Positions 52,176-61,880 are shown, numbered from the stretch's first letter. The stretch: 64,000 bases of DNA from an uncultured Clostridia bacterium (GCA_944384815.1 CALWUW010000018.1:1-64000); one strand, 5' to 3'. Numbers and translations: made by a program. Notes: generated by a model not told the origin, from the sequence alone.

Positions 52176-53111
52176 ATGAACCCCTTCCCCTTTTCTCTGG
52201 ACAACAAGCGCTATCATACTCTTTCTTATCACCTGAAGAGCTTGTTCCCTTATCGCGTGTCCAAAGCTGTAATCGACGCGGGTTTTACCTGCCCGAATCT
52301 GGATGGCACCTGCGGCACCAGAGGTTGTCTTTACTGCCGAAAAGGCGGCGGAGAGTTTACCGGTGATGCCCGCCTCTCCCCTGCCCAACAAGTAGAAAAA
52401 GAGTTGGAACGGATCCAAAAGAAATGGCCGGAAGCCCGGTGCATTGCTTATTTTCAGTCCCATACCAATACGTATGCCCCTGTGGAGACTCTGCGGGATC
52501 TTTACCTGGACGCTCTTTCCGTCCCTGAGGTCTGCGGCTTGAGCATCGCCACCCGTGCGGATGCTTTGCCTCCCCAGGTCCTTTCTCTGTTGGAAGAGCT
52601 TTCCCGAAAAACCTATCTTACCGTGGAACTAGGATTGCAAACCATTCACGATGAGACAGCAGCCAGAATCCGCCGAGGGCATCCCTTCTCCACCTTTCTC
52701 CAAGGCTATGAACAGCTGCAAAAGCGTGGAATCCGCACCTGTCTGCACATCATCAACGGTCTGCCGGGAGAAACCACAGCACAAATGCTGGAAACCGCCC
52801 GAGTAGTAGGAACACTGCGGCCCCAGGGCGTAAAGATTCATCTTCTTCATGTTTTGCGGGAAACGGATCTGGCACTGCTCTGGCAGCAAGGAAACCTGCG
52901 CTGCCTAGAAAAACAGGAATATATTTCCCTGGTATGTTCCCAGCTGGAGCTTCTTCCTCCGGAAACGGTTTTGGAACGCGTCACAGGGGACGGCTCCAAG
53001 GAATTCCTTTTGGCCCCCTTGTGGAGTTTGGACAAGATCTCCGTGCTGGGCGGAATCGATAAAGAACTTGCCCAAAGAAACAGCTGGCAAGGAAAATACT
53101 TTTCCCATTAA
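52176..53111 (+). CDS. Radical SAM protein of the TIGR01212/YtqA family
   Basis: The 311-residue protein starts with RYHTLSYHLKSLFPYRVSKA and carries the iron-sulfur motif CPNLDGTCGTRGCLYC, whose spacing identifies the YtqA family. SAM-domain strands follow (AYFQSHTNTYAPVETLRDLY, LTVELGLQTIHDETAARI, CLHIINGLPGETTAQML). The cluster should cleave S-adenosylmethionine to a radical; the substrate in this family is not firmly established, though a role in RNA modification has been discussed. The start is either 52176 or an ATG overlapping the prfC stop at 52164. Probably co-transcribed with prfC. Confidence 0.88.
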   Translation: MNPFPFSLDNKRYHTLSYHLKSLFPYRVSKAVIDAGFTCPNLDGTCGTRGCLYCRKGGGEFTGDARLSPAQQVEKELERIQKKWPEARCIAYFQSHTNTYAPVETLRDLYLDALSVPEVCGLSIATRADALPPQVLSLLEELSRKTYLTVELGLQTIHDETAARIRRGHPFSTFLQGYEQLQKRGIRTCLHIINGLPGETTAQMLETARVVGTLRPQGVKIHLLHVLRETDLALLWQQGNLRCLEKQEYISLVCSQLELLPPETVLERVTGDGSKEFLLAPLWSLDKISVLGGIDKELAQRNSWQGKYFSH

Positions 53112-53119
53112 AACACTTC

Positions 53120-53162
53120 AGCCCCGAGAGATACTGCGAAGTATCTCTCGGGGCTGTTTTTA
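53120..53162 (+). terminator. Terminator of prfC-ytqA
   Basis: A 15-bp perfect stem, AGCCCCGAGAGATAC and its complement, followed by GTTTTTAC. Confidence 0.93.
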
Positions 53163-53223
53163 CAGGATAAAAAGAGTACGGGAGAAAGCCAGCGGTATTG
53201 CTTACAGAAAGAAGTGTTTGTAA

Positions 53224-53260
53224 AAAATCTCCGGCTGTCAGAAACACCGGAGATTTTCTT
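53224..53260. terminator. Terminator downstream of folT
   Basis: AATCTCCGG and CCGGAGATT pair, with T-runs in both directions. It lies about 60 nt after the folT stop. Confidence 0.75.
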
Positions 53261-53316
53261 ATTTATCTGCTTTCACGGTCCCCACGATCCGGAAAGTATC
53301 CTTACGGATATATAAT

Positions 53317-53841
53317 TCAGGCTGCTATAGCTTTTTTAGTCAGCGCCAAACGATTTCCCATAAAGTAAATCACCAGCGTCTGCACAGGGATCAACAAAGC
53401 ACACTGGGCAATTCTGGGAACCAAAATGGCAAAATACGCTTTATCCATCATCATATACAGCCATATGGTGTCAACAGCCAGGTTCAGCCCGATCTTCACC
53501 ACCAGTACAGCCAGAATCACCCGGCTCCAAGACACCGTGCGGTTATATAAAAAACAGCCGTATACAAGCCCTGCCAAAAAGGCTGTGATGGTGAATCCCG
53601 GGAAATAGGGCCCTACAGGGAATAAAATCGCTCCCAGAAAGTCCCCCAGCCCTGCGATTATCGCGGAAGAAATCGGGCCGTACAAAAGCGCGGCTAAAGC
53701 CAACGGAACAAAGGCAAAACCAATTTTCACCACAGGTGTCTGAATGGAAAGAAATCGGGACAAAACGATGTTCATGGCCAGAAGTAAACCGGACATAACC
53801 ATCATTACAGTAGGGGATTTGCGGAAAAAGTCTTTTCTCAT
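53317..53841 (-). CDS. folT: Folate ECF transporter S component FolT
   Basis: The membrane subunit that binds folate for uptake through the shared ECF module. The 174-residue protein has about six helices and the FolT pattern IVLSRFLSIQTPVVKIGFAF, VPLALAALLYGPISSAIIAGLGDFLGAILFP-type loop (GLGDFLGAILFP) and YFPGFTITAFLAGLVYG. The ATG at 53841 is set by CCAAGGAGGTAGACAA. A THF riboswitch directly upstream confirms the folate assignment. Confidence 0.94.
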   Translation of the reverse strand: MRKDFFRKSPTVMMVMSGLLLAMNIVLSRFLSIQTPVVKIGFAFVPLALAALLYGPISSAIIAGLGDFLGAILFPVGPYFPGFTITAFLAGLVYGCFLYNRTVSWSRVILAVLVVKIGLNLAVDTIWLYMMMDKAYFAILVPRIAQCALLIPVQTLVIYFMGNRLALTKKAIAA

Positions 53842-53881
53842 TTGTCTACCTCCTTGGAAACGAAAGAAGGACGGGACAAAC

Positions 53882-54083
53882 AAAAAGGCCCGGCACAACA
53901 TCCGGGCTTCCCTTTTGCTGCCTCTTCCCACCAACGGTTCGTTTTAGCGGCAGCCACATATAAAAGGTGTGGCAGCGGACGCGGGAACACACCGCAAGCC
54001 TTTGGGGGAGGCTTTTCGTCCGTCGGCGACTTCCCATCCGGCGGCACTTAACGCGTATTCCCTACTCTGACACCGTCATTATA
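53882..54083 (-). promoter_or_regulatory. Tetrahydrofolate riboswitch with promoter and terminator
   Basis: On the minus strand a TATAAT (54078-54083) lies 17 nt after TGTACA. The leader shows the THF aptamer in order: GAGTAGG, ACGCGTTAAGTG, GATGGGAAGTCG, GACGAAAAGCC, GCGGTGTG and GCGTCCGCTGCC (53971-54069). A terminator follows: GCCCGG-ATGTTG-TGCCGGGC, then TTTTTG (53882-53907). Folate surplus would stop transcription into folT. Confidence 0.92.
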
Positions 54084-54183
54084 ACAAAATTCATCCGCTT
54101 TGTACAGTCTTTTTCCAAATTTCGTTTTTTGAAGCTCTTAGGTTTTAGGCCTTAGGCCCGCGCGCACGGCATAAAAGCTTTTC

Positions 54184-54891
54184 TTAGAATGTGCTTTCCT
54201 GCAGAATCCCATAGCGAACCTTGACTCTCTCCAGTTTTTCCAGCATGGGTTTGGTAAGCAAAAGCAAAAACAAAACGGTGCCAGCCCCGTGAAGCAGATC
54301 AAAAGGCAAACCTGCCGCATAAATGGCTATGATCCCTTCCCAGTTTCGCATTCCCATAAATATTACCGAGGAGAAATTAACCAGTCCGCCGTAAAGAAGC
54401 AAAACAGAAACGGCGCCATACAAACACAGCGCCCATTTTTTTCGGGGAAGCCTGCAGGAATAAAAAAGAATTCCGGCACCGGCACCTACAAGCCCCATTC
54501 CCGTCATTTGCCAAAGGGTATACGGACCCTGCCCAAACAAAAAATTGGAAACGAAGCAGGAAATGCTTCCTACGATCACCCCGGCCATTGGGCCGAATAC
54601 CGCACCGGACAGGATAGCTACCGCCGCCATGGGCTTGATCTGCGGAAGCAAAAAGAATGCCGCCCTTCCGGCTACCGCCAAAGCGGAAAGCACCGCCAAA
54701 AGCGCCATCTCTCTGGCGCGGGGACGGGAAGCCTCAAAATAAAGAAAAAAAGCTCCCAAGATTCCCGCCAAAAACAACAAGCTGCACCCGTAAAACCATT
54801 CCGGCCGAAGCGCGCCCAAAACAAGAGAAGCCGGCAGCAATAAAAGGCACAAAGCCGCCTGCACTTTTCGCTTATCCATTCTTTTTTTCAC
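54184..54891 (-). CDS. ECF transporter S component of a dedicated cassette
   Basis: The 235-residue protein has about seven hydrophobic helices. The first two lie before the typical S-component core, which begins REMALLAVLSALAVAGRAAF, continues KPMAAVAILSGAVFGPMAG and has SCFVSNFLFGQGPYTLWQM. The GTG at 54891 overlaps the ATPase stop by 4 nt (GTGA) with AGAGG upstream. It is translated last in an EcfT-EcfAA-S operon, an arrangement like YkoCDE (hydroxymethylpyrimidine) or CbrVUT (cobalamin). The core looks closer to the Cbr type, but the substrate is not proven. Confidence 0.82.
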   Translation of the reverse strand: MKKRMDKRKVQAALCLLLLPASLVLGALRPEWFYGCSLLFLAGILGAFFLYFEASRPRAREMALLAVLSALAVAGRAAFFLLPQIKPMAAVAILSGAVFGPMAGVIVGSISCFVSNFLFGQGPYTLWQMTGMGLVGAGAGILFYSCRLPRKKWALCLYGAVSVLLLYGGLVNFSSVIFMGMRNWEGIIAIYAAGLPFDLLHGAGTVLFLLLLTKPMLEKLERVKVRYGILQESTF

Positions 54892-56537
54892 GGATCCTCT
54901 TTCCATTTCCGCCAAACCGCCTTTACATCCTTTTCCGTTACGTATCCTGTTAAAATTCCCCGGGTCATACGGCTGACTGCCGTAGTATAATACCGGTTTT
55001 CCGAGAAAAACACTTCCGGCACACCGCAGGAGACCAAAGTGCCGTTAAACAGCAGCCCACACATATCGCCAAACTCTCCGCAAAATTCCACATCATGGGA
55101 AACCATAAGAATGGTTTTCCCTTCCCCGGAGAGTTTCCGCAGCAAATCTCCCAACTCATCCTTACTGTGGGCATCCAAGCCCTTGGTGGGTTCATCCAAA
55201 AGCATTACGTCCGGTTTTTGCAGCAACAGCAGCGCTAATCCCGCTTTTTGGCATTCACCGCCGGAAAGGTCATAGGGATGCCTTTGCAAAAACACCTGGG
55301 CTCCTGCTTTTTCCACAGCCTCCAAAACGCTCTTCTTCTTTTCGCCTTTTCCTTTTTCCGGTGCAGCCTCCAAAAGGTCTTCCCAAACCGTGCTGTGCAA
55401 AAACAAAATTCTGGGATTTTGCGGCAGCAAAGCCACAGAAGGAGGATTTTTGGCTTTTTTCCCCGTGTGTTCATCACACCACTGAACGCTACCGGAATAT
55501 GGCCTGCGAAGCCCTCGGATCAAAGAAAGCAACGTGGTTTTTCCGCTGCCGTTTCCTCCCATCAAACAAAAAATCTGCCCACGGGGAACGGACAAGGATA
55601 AATCCGAAAGCACATCCGGTGCATTTTTTTCATATCGAAACCATAGATGCTTGATTTTCAGAATGGGAGACTGCTCCCGGGGTGTTCTGGCCGGGAAATC
55701 CGGAACGTTCATTCCTTCTATTTTCTTTTCCAGACAAGCTCTCCCTTCCCGCACCGTCAGCGGCAAAGGTGATCCTTCGCCGGCAAACAGTCTGGCGGGA
55801 GCCGGAAGAGCCCGGACCATAGGGGAACCCGTGGCAAATAGCTTCTCCCCTACCTCCCGGGGATCTCCCAGGCAGGAAAGCTCCCCGTTTTCCATGACCG
55901 CCACACGATCCGCTAAAGGAAATACTTCCTCCAGGCGATGCTCTGTCAGAATCACTGTTGTTCCCATTTCCCGGTTGATCCGGTACACCGCCTGGAAAAA
56001 ATCAGAAGCCGCCACAGGATCCAGCATGGAAGTGGGCTCGTCCAGCAAAAGCACAGAGGGCTGCATCACCATTACCGAGGCAAGGTTTAAAATTTGCTTT
56101 TTTCCGCCGGAAAGGGAAGCTGTTTCCTGATTATAGCACTCCTGCAGGCCAAAAAACTCCACGATCTCAGCGATCCGCAGCCTGGCTGTATCCGGAGGGA
56201 CTCCCAGATTTTCCAGTCCAAAAGCCAGCTCATGCTCCACAGTATCCGTTACGATCTGGTTTTCCGGATCCTGCAGAACAAACCCAATCTCCCGGGACTG
56301 CCTGGAAAAATCCAAATCCTCCAGAGAAACGCCCTGATACTGTATCTTTCCCTGCCGGCTTCCGGAAGGGGAAAGCGCCGGTTTCAGCTGCCGCAATAAT
56401 GTAGTTTTGCCGCTTCCCGAAGCGCCGCAAAGCAAAAGGAATTCTCCCTTCTTGACGGTAAGCGTCAAATCCCGCACAGCCGGCTCCGGGCAGTTGGGAT
56501 ATGTAAATGTTAAATTTTCCAGCGTAAACGCATCCAT
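54888..56537 (-). CDS. Fused double ATPase of an ECF transporter (EcfA-EcfA')
   Basis: The 549-residue protein contains two complete ABC domains. The first has Walker A LCGASGSGKTTLL (about 37), TASLSGGKKQIL and VLLLDEPTSMLDP. The second (from about 285) has GGNGSGKTTLLSLI, YDLSGGECQKAGLAL and VMLLDEPTKGLDA. Such fusions power dedicated (group I) ECF transporters. The ATG at 56537 follows GGGAGGAACTCCG and lies inside the end of ecfT (28-nt overlap). The S component follows with a 4-nt overlap. Confidence 0.93.
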   Translation of the reverse strand: MDAFTLENLTFTYPNCPEPAVRDLTLTVKKGEFLLLCGASGSGKTTLLRQLKPALSPSGSRQGKIQYQGVSLEDLDFSRQSREIGFVLQDPENQIVTDTVEHELAFGLENLGVPPDTARLRIAEIVEFFGLQECYNQETASLSGGKKQILNLASVMVMQPSVLLLDEPTSMLDPVAASDFFQAVYRINREMGTTVILTEHRLEEVFPLADRVAVMENGELSCLGDPREVGEKLFATGSPMVRALPAPARLFAGEGSPLPLTVREGRACLEKKIEGMNVPDFPARTPREQSPILKIKHLWFRYEKNAPDVLSDLSLSVPRGQIFCLMGGNGSGKTTLLSLIRGLRRPYSGSVQWCDEHTGKKAKNPPSVALLPQNPRILFLHSTVWEDLLEAAPEKGKGEKKKSVLEAVEKAGAQVFLQRHPYDLSGGECQKAGLALLLLQKPDVMLLDEPTKGLDAHSKDELGDLLRKLSGEGKTILMVSHDVEFCGEFGDMCGLLFNGTLVSCGVPEVFFSENRYYTTAVSRMTRGILTGYVTEKDVKAVWRKWKEDP

Positions 56538-57424
56538 CGGAGTTCCTCCCAAACATCAAAAATCAACGGCATCCAGCACAGCACGGAGAAAAAAAGCTGC
56601 GCCCAAAGCATCCATCCATCCCAGGCTGGCAGTCTGGTAATAGGAAAATAAGACACTTTCAGCCCGCCTGCCCAAAGGCTGATGACCATACCCAACATAC
56701 TCAATCCCCAAATAGCGGCAAGCACAACGTCCTCTTTTTTGCCGCTGTAAGAAACCGTGCAGACTCTTCCGGGAAGGCCATATCCCCGGGCGCGCATGGA
56801 ATCTGCCGTGTCCACTCCGTTTTCCAAGGCCCATGTGGTCAACGCGGAAAACACCGAGCTGCTCTCCCGGATCCGCTTTCCAAAAGAAAGTTTCCCCTCA
56901 AAATTGCGCAGCCCTCTTCGTCCTTTCAGGATTTCATCCGCTGTTTTCCCATACCGGGGAATCAGCCGAAGCACCATGGTAAACAAAAGCGAAAGGGAAG
57001 GGAAACGGGTCCCCAGCAAATACGCCAGCTTTCTGGAAGTGATGATCCGGTTCCAGCAGGAAAACCAAAAAAGGACTTCCAGCAGCAATAAAGCAAAAAT
57101 CACCCCGTAGAAAATCGACTCCCGGGTTACCGGCAAATCATTGACATAAACCAGAATGGTATTTCCAGCATGATTCAGAAAGGGATTTACCAAAATCAAA
57201 ATACAGGCTAAAAGAAAAAAGCCTCCAGCCTTTTTAGCGGCCTTTTTTCCTCCTAAGAGGAAAGAATAGAAGAGACCGGCCAGCATGGCGGACAAAAGAA
57301 AAAAAGGATGCATAAAAAACATGGGAACACAAGCAGCTGCCAGCAAATAGAAGCACTGCACCACCGGATGCAGTTGGGCAAATCCGCTTCTGGGGGCGCT
57401 CACGTTTTTTTGCCGATGTTTCAT
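56510..57424 (-). CDS. ecfT: ECF transporter transmembrane component EcfT
   Basis: The scaffold subunit that couples the ATPases to the S component. The 304-residue protein has about six membrane helices. The EcfT coupling helices carry the two Ala-Arg-Gly-type motifs, here LKGRRGLRNFEG and SMRARGYGLPGR near 190 and 235. The ATG at 57424 overlaps the stop of the gene before it (ATGA) with GGAGGAAGG upstream. The frame stays open far upstream but overlaps that gene, so the short start is right. Confidence 0.9.
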   Translation of the reverse strand: MKHRQKNVSAPRSGFAQLHPVVQCFYLLAAACVPMFFMHPFFLLSAMLAGLFYSFLLGGKKAAKKAGGFFLLACILILVNPFLNHAGNTILVYVNDLPVTRESIFYGVIFALLLLEVLFWFSCWNRIITSRKLAYLLGTRFPSLSLLFTMVLRLIPRYGKTADEILKGRRGLRNFEGKLSFGKRIRESSSVFSALTTWALENGVDTADSMRARGYGLPGRVCTVSYSGKKEDVVLAAIWGLSMLGMVISLWAGGLKVSYFPITRLPAWDGWMLWAQLFFSVLCWMPLIFDVWEELRWMRLRWKI

Positions 57425-58185
57425 AGTATACCTTCCTCCTGCTCTTCCCCTGCCAATAAAAACACTTCCGGGATACGGTAAAGATAGCTTCGTCCATCCT
57501 TTCCATCCCGCTCCAAAAATCCTCCATGAAACAGGGTATACAATACAAACTGCGCTGTTTCTCTGGAGATTCCCTCCGCCTGCGCCAACTGCAGGGAAGT
57601 AAACCTTGCAGGCAGCGCTTCCGGCAGCAATCGAATATAATCCTCCGGGCACCCAAACCAATATTCCTTCACCAAACCTACAGGAAACCGCTCCAAACGG
57701 GATTTGCGTCTGGAATGCTTGATCCGCATTTCCTCCAGGTTCACTAAAGGCATGCACAGCTTTAAATTCGGCCGGCAAAGCAAATCCGGCACCGATGCCA
57801 ATTCCCGAAACCCATCCCACACACTGCCTTTGGAGGGGCTTTTCCGTTTCGGGGAAAGCACGCCGGATTCCGGATCCACCGTCTGAAGCCAACGAGTGTG
57901 CCCTACAGGATGCACCAATATAACCTGATAACGCTCCAGAAAGCACTCCAGTTTTTTCCGGATAGGCGCAATTTTACCGGTCTGCACTTCCAAAATGCAG
58001 CCGTCCCTTGTAACGCCGTCCGCTATATATTTTCCCACCCGGACTTCTCTTCCGCTTTCCACCGGCTGGTAATATTTCTTCAAAACCGCATGCAAACTTT
58101 TTTCCCGCAGAGTCCCGATTCCCTGGAAATCGCTTCCCCACTCCATATATTCCCGACATAGCGCGGCAAATCGTTCCTGGTCCAT
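57421..58185 (-). CDS. Nuclease-fold protein with C-terminal winged helix, in an ECF operon
   Basis: I do not recognise a named family for this 254-residue protein. Residues about 45-95 (GREVRVGKYIADGVTRDG, then CILEVQTGKIAPIRKK) have the spacing of a PD-(D/E)XK nuclease core: an Asp, then E-x-Q-x-G-K on the next strand. The last 60 residues look like a winged helix-turn-helix (FTSLQLAQAEGISRETAQFV, then FHGGFLERDGKDGRSYLYRI). It contains no signal peptide or membrane helix. It is first in the operon with ecfT (ATGA overlap), so its job may be tied to the transporter, for example as a regulator. Confidence 0.6.
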   Translation of the reverse strand: MDQERFAALCREYMEWGSDFQGIGTLREKSLHAVLKKYYQPVESGREVRVGKYIADGVTRDGCILEVQTGKIAPIRKKLECFLERYQVILVHPVGHTRWLQTVDPESGVLSPKRKSPSKGSVWDGFRELASVPDLLCRPNLKLCMPLVNLEEMRIKHSRRKSRLERFPVGLVKEYWFGCPEDYIRLLPEALPARFTSLQLAQAEGISRETAQFVLYTLFHGGFLERDGKDGRSYLYRIPEVFLLAGEEQEEGIL

Positions 58186-58243
58186 GGATCCCCTTCTTTC
58201 CAGCAGCCCTTATTGTAACACATTACTTTCCAAAAGTCTCCCT

Positions 58244-58282
58244 TAAAAAAGAGGAATGCAGATTTTTTCTGCATTCCTCTTC
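58244..58282 (-). terminator. Terminator of the dtd-AKR-CYTH operon
   Basis: A 14-bp perfect stem, AAGAGGAATGCAGA and its complement, followed on the minus strand by TTTTTTAAGG. Confidence 0.93.
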
Positions 58283-58284
58283 TT

Positions 58285-58779
58285 TTAAAAGGGAATCTTA
58301 CGATTTTTCCAGTAACTGCTCATGCTGAACCCCGGAAATTCTGTCACTTCCCGGCCCAGGAAAGCAGGCGGCACAAAGGTTTCCGCCTCCTCAACGGAAG
58401 AAAATTCCACCTCCGCGTAAAGGAACTCGCTTTCACGGCCCGGGTCCACCCGGCTGCACTCCAGACAGTGCCCATCCGGCAAAGCGTACACTTTATATTC
58501 TTTGCAGATCATGGGAGCTTTCAGCAGATCCGAAAGCTGGGAAAATTGCTCCTGGGTAAGGGGCATTTCGATTTCCCGACGCACCAGCGTTCCTTCGCCT
58601 TTGAAGCAAAGCACATACCGGATCCCCTCTGCTGTTTTGGTGCTACGAATGCGCACCACAGGATCCGTGGATAAATACCCCTGCCAAACTTCCGCTTCTT
58701 TCAGCACCGGCAGATCCGGAAATCGATCCAAAAGAAATTTGCGTTCAATCTCTACGCCAGAAAGATTTTCTTTACTCAT
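58285..58779 (-). CDS. CYTH domain protein
   Basis: The 164-residue protein has the CYTH/triphosphate tunnel signature EIERKFL at the N-terminus, then GYLSTDPVVRIRSTK, YVLCFKGEG and ECSRVDPG, and ends with an acidic EVEFSSVEEAE strand and GREVTEF. Such proteins bind triphosphates with metal ions and include tripolyphosphatases and thiamine triphosphatases; the substrate here is open. It overlaps the aldo/keto reductase by 4 nt. Confidence 0.9.
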   Translation of the reverse strand: MSKENLSGVEIERKFLLDRFPDLPVLKEAEVWQGYLSTDPVVRIRSTKTAEGIRYVLCFKGEGTLVRREIEMPLTQEQFSQLSDLLKAPMICKEYKVYALPDGHCLECSRVDPGRESEFLYAEVEFSSVEEAETFVPPAFLGREVTEFPGFSMSSYWKNRKIPF

Positions 58780-59906
58780 TTTCTAAGACTCGCCGCCAAT
58801 TCCGCAATGCTCTTCATCCGATCGGGAATCTGGATCTTCTGCGGGCATTGACGCATACAGGCGCCGCAGGCACGGCAGCTCTCGGGCCCGGCTTCTCCTA
58901 ATTCGTCATACGCCTTCAGGAAGCCTTCCGCCCATTTTCCGATAGCATACCGGTTGTACGCCTTAAACACAGCGGGAATATCCACGCCGAAGGGACAGTC
59001 CATGCAATAGCGGCAGCCGGTGCAGGGCACCAAATGATTTTTTCTGTATTCTTCCAGAGCCTGCTCCAAAGCTTCTCTTTCTTTTTCGGAAAGGGGCTCA
59101 AATTCCGCCATGGTGGCAACATTGTCCTGGATCTGCTCCAAATTGCTCATGCCGCTGAGAACTACCTGTACATTGGGAAGGCTGGCCGCGTAGCGAATAG
59201 CCCAGGAAGCAATGCTCTTATCCGGGCAAGCTTCTTTCAAGATCTCGTCGGAACGCTGGCACAGGCTGGCCAAAGCGCCGCCCCGAACCGGCTCCATAAC
59301 GATCACCGGGATCCCATGCTCTGTGAGGATCTCATACTGGCTTTTGGCATCCTGCATTTCCCAGTCCAGATAATTCAGCTGAATCTGGGCAAAATCCCAG
59401 GAATAGGTTTCCACGATCTGACGAAGCACTTCCGGTGTATCATGGAAAGAGAATCCCAAACGCCGGATCTTCCCCTCTTCCTTCATTTTGCTGAGGAATT
59501 CGTAGGCGTGAAATTCCTGAAGCTTGGCAAAATTCTCTTTGTTCTGAGAATGGCAGAGATAGAAATCAAAATAGTCCACCTTGCAGCGTTCCAGCTGTTC
59601 ATTAAAAATTTTCTCTACATCTTCCGGCACTTTTGCTTCCCAAATAGGCATTTTGGAGGCCAGATAGAAGCTTTCTCTGGGGTACTTTTTCAGGGCTTCT
59701 CCTACAAAGATCTCCGAATCTCCGGCGTGATACCGGTATGCCGTGTCAAAATAGTTGATCCCGTGAGAATAGGCGTAGTCCACGATCTCCTGGGCTTTCT
59801 GACGGTCGATCTCCTCGGAACCTTCTTTCGCTTTGGGCAGGCGCATCATGCCAAGCCCCAAAAGGGAAGTGAAAACCTCCGTATCCTTATACTGGCGTTT
59901 AAACAT
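58776..59906 (-). CDS. Aldo/keto reductase with C-terminal 4Fe-4S clusters
   Basis: The 376-residue protein has an aldo/keto reductase barrel ([11 protein letters not shown], the [15 protein letters not shown] catalytic Asp/Tyr strand, [19 protein letters not shown]). A C-terminal ferredoxin-like extension has two cysteine sets ([17 protein letters not shown] and [20 protein letters not shown]). This type is common in anaerobes and probably passes electrons between the clusters and NAD(P)H; the substrate is unknown. The ATG at 59906 follows AAAGGAGG and overlaps the end of dtd by 8 nt. Confidence 0.92.
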   Translation of the reverse strand: MFKRQYKDTEVFTSLLGLGMMRLPKAKEGSEEIDRQKAQEIVDYAYSHGINYFDTAYRYHAGDSEIFVGEALKKYPRESFYLASKMPIWEAKVPEDVEKIFNEQLERCKVDYFDFYLCHSQNKENFAKLQEFHAYEFLSKMKEEGKIRRLGFSFHDTPEVLRQIVETYSWDFAQIQLNYLDWEMQDAKSQYEILTEHGIPVIVMEPVRGGALASLCQRSDEILKEACPDKSIASWAIRYAASLPNVQVVLSGMSNLEQIQDNVATMAEFEPLSEKEREALEQALEEYRKNHLVPCTGCRYCMDCPFGVDIPAVFKAYNRYAIGKWAEGFLKAYDELGEAGPESCRACGACMRQCPQKIQIPDRMKSIAELAASLRK

Positions 59907-60372
59907 TTGCATTTCCTCCTTTAGGTAATATTTCATCCGTATCCAACAGAATCGTTACCGGTCCATCATTTTCAATGGAAACCAACATATCCGCGCCGAA
60001 CCGCCCGGTTTCCACCAAAATTCCCTGCTCCCGGAGCTTATCCACAAACCTTTCATATAAAGGAATGGCTGTTTCCGGGCGGGCTGCCCGAACAAAAGAG
60101 GGCCTCCGGCCTTTTCGGGCATCTCCGTACAGCGTAAACTGAGAAACTACCAGGATCTGCCCTTTTACATCCAATAAAGAGCGGTTCATTTTACCCTGGT
60201 CGTCCTCAAAGATCCGGAGATTTGCCGTTTTCTCCGCTAAAAAGTCACATTCCCGGGTGGTATCTTTTTCTTCTACTCCAAGGAGGATCATCAGACCGCC
60301 AGAAATCTCTCCCACGGTCTCTCCTTCCACAGACACCCGGGCGCTGCGTACCCTTTGCAGCACTGCCCGCAT
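59899..60372 (-). CDS. dtd: D-aminoacyl-tRNA deacylase
   Basis: Dtd hydrolyses D-amino acids (and glycine mischarged on tRNA-Ala) from tRNA. The 157-residue protein has [18 protein letters not shown] at the start, the catalytic [17 protein letters not shown] and the Gly-cis-Pro loop [11 protein letters not shown] near the end. AAAGGAGGGATAGA precedes the ATG. It heads the short operon with the aldo/keto reductase and CYTH genes. Usually dtd follows relA; that gene is not here. Confidence 0.96.
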   Translation of the reverse strand: MRAVLQRVRSARVSVEGETVGEISGGLMILLGVEEKDTTRECDFLAEKTANLRIFEDDQGKMNRSLLDVKGQILVVSQFTLYGDARKGRRPSFVRAARPETAIPLYERFVDKLREQGILVETGRFGADMLVSIENDGPVTILLDTDEILPKGGNANV

Positions 60373-60404
60373 TCTATCCCTCCTTTTCCCGGGGAAGTCC
60401 GGCC

Positions 60405-61880
60405 TTACCGGCCGAATTTTTCCTTCAGGTAATCAATGTAATATTGGGGATTAAAGTCCTCCCCTGTGGTTTCCAGCAAAAGCTGCCGCGTGGTCTTTAC
60501 TTTGCCCCAACGGTGGATATGCTCCCGGAGGAAATCCTTGACAGGCTGGAGATTTCCTTCTTCCAGCTGCTGATCCACCGGCATCTGTTTCTGCATGCAG
60601 GCAAATATCTGAGCGGCGATGGCACTACCCAAAGCATAACTGGGGAAATAGCCGAAGGAGCCGCTGGACCAATGCACATCCTGCAGCACGCCCTCCGTAT
60701 CCGTAGGCGGCACTACATCCAAATATTCCTTATATTTGGCGTTCCAGGCTTCCGGAAGCTGTTCCACCGTAAGCTCCCCGGAGAACAGCTGTTTTTCCAG
60801 CTCATACCGAACCAGAATGTGCAGGCTGTACGTCAGCTCATCGGCTTCCGTACGCACCAAACTGGCCTCCGCACGGTTGATCTCTCTCAAAAACTCTTCC
60901 AAAGAGATCTTTTCAAAAGCTTCCGGCATAGCTTCCTGCATGGAGGCATAAAGCGGCTTCCAGAAAGACGGACGGCGCCCGATCATATTCTCGTAGAAGC
61001 GGGACTGGGATTCATGCAGGGCACAGCTGCCGCCGCCTCCCAAAGGCGTTAAATTGTAGGCCGGGTTGATCTGCTGCTCATAAATGGAATGCCCGGCTTC
61101 GTGAATGGTGGAGAAAAGGCCGCTTTCCGGATTGTCCTCATAATAATGGGTTGCGATGCGGACATCGTGGGTATGCAGCGCGTCGGAGAAAGGATGCTCG
61201 GTTTCACCGATGGCTCCCCGGTTGAAATCAAACCCAATGTACGTGGCCAGCGTGCAGTTAAAGGCTCTCTGCTTATCCAGAGGGCAGCTATGTACCGGCA
61301 ATTTCGGCACCGGATTTTCCTGGACCTTTCGCAGCAGGGGAACGATCTCTTCTTTCATCTTGGCAAAGAAGGGATCCAGAATATCCATAGTAAATCCTTC
61401 TTCGCAATCGTTCAGAAGTACATCATAGGGAGCTTGCCCTTCTTTTACTCTCAGGGAAGCAAATTTCCGGGACATATCCAAAATCTCCTGCAGGGTGGGA
61501 GCAAACAAAGCATAATCGTTCTTTTCCTTTGCCTCTCTCCAAACCACATGGGCTTTGGTGGTCAGTTCCTGAAAACGCGCAAAATCATCCTTGGGGATCT
61601 TTTCCAAATTTTCAAACTGCCGGTGTATCACCCGCAGAATAGCTTCCTCTTCTTCCGAAGGCTTTTCTTCCTGCTCGCAGGCCGCCAAAAGTTCCCGGGT
61701 GGTCTCTCCCATCATAATATCAAATTGTTCCGCAGAGAGAATGGCCAGCACTTTTGCCGTATATTCCGAGGCCTCTTTGGGGGCCAAAGTGTCCCCATCC
61801 CAATAGAACAATCCCATAGCTACTCCCAGCGCGGCGGAGCGTTCCAAATGTTTCTGAAGCTTTTCAAATGATTCTTTCAT
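60405..61880 (-). CDS. Metallocarboxypeptidase of family M32
   Basis: The 491-residue protein is an M32 (thermostable carboxypeptidase 1 type) enzyme. It has the zinc motif [13 protein letters not shown] (HExxH) near 267, the upstream [19 protein letters not shown], and a glutamate-bearing segment [20 protein letters not shown]. It removes single residues from peptide C-termini in the cytoplasm. The length is normal. AAGGTGGCTGTAT precedes the ATG. It lies 32 nt upstream of dtd and may be co-transcribed with it. Confidence 0.95.
   Translation of the reverse strand: MKESFEKLQKHLERSAALGVAMGLFYWDGDTLAPKEASEYTAKVLAILSAEQFDIMMGETTRELLAACEQEEKPSEEEEAILRVIHRQFENLEKIPKDDFARFQELTTKAHVVWREAKEKNDYALFAPTLQEILDMSRKFASLRVKEGQAPYDVLLNDCEEGFTMDILDPFFAKMKEEIVPLLRKVQENPVPKLPVHSCPLDKQRAFNCTLATYIGFDFNRGAIGETEHPFSDALHTHDVRIATHYYEDNPESGLFSTIHEAGHSIYEQQINPAYNLTPLGGGGSCALHESQSRFYENMIGRRPSFWKPLYASMQEAMPEAFEKISLEEFLREINRAEASLVRTEADELTYSLHILVRYELEKQLFSGELTVEQLPEAWNAKYKEYLDVVPPTDTEGVLQDVHWSSGSFGYFPSYALGSAIAAQIFACMQKQMPVDQQLEEGNLQPVKDFLREHIHRWGKVKTTRQLLLETTGEDFNPQYYIDYLKEKFGR

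Noticed and set aside
57425-57946. A 174-codon extension of EcfT
   Set aside because: It lies wholly within the gene at 57421-58185 in another frame, and EcfT homology starts at the ATG 57424.
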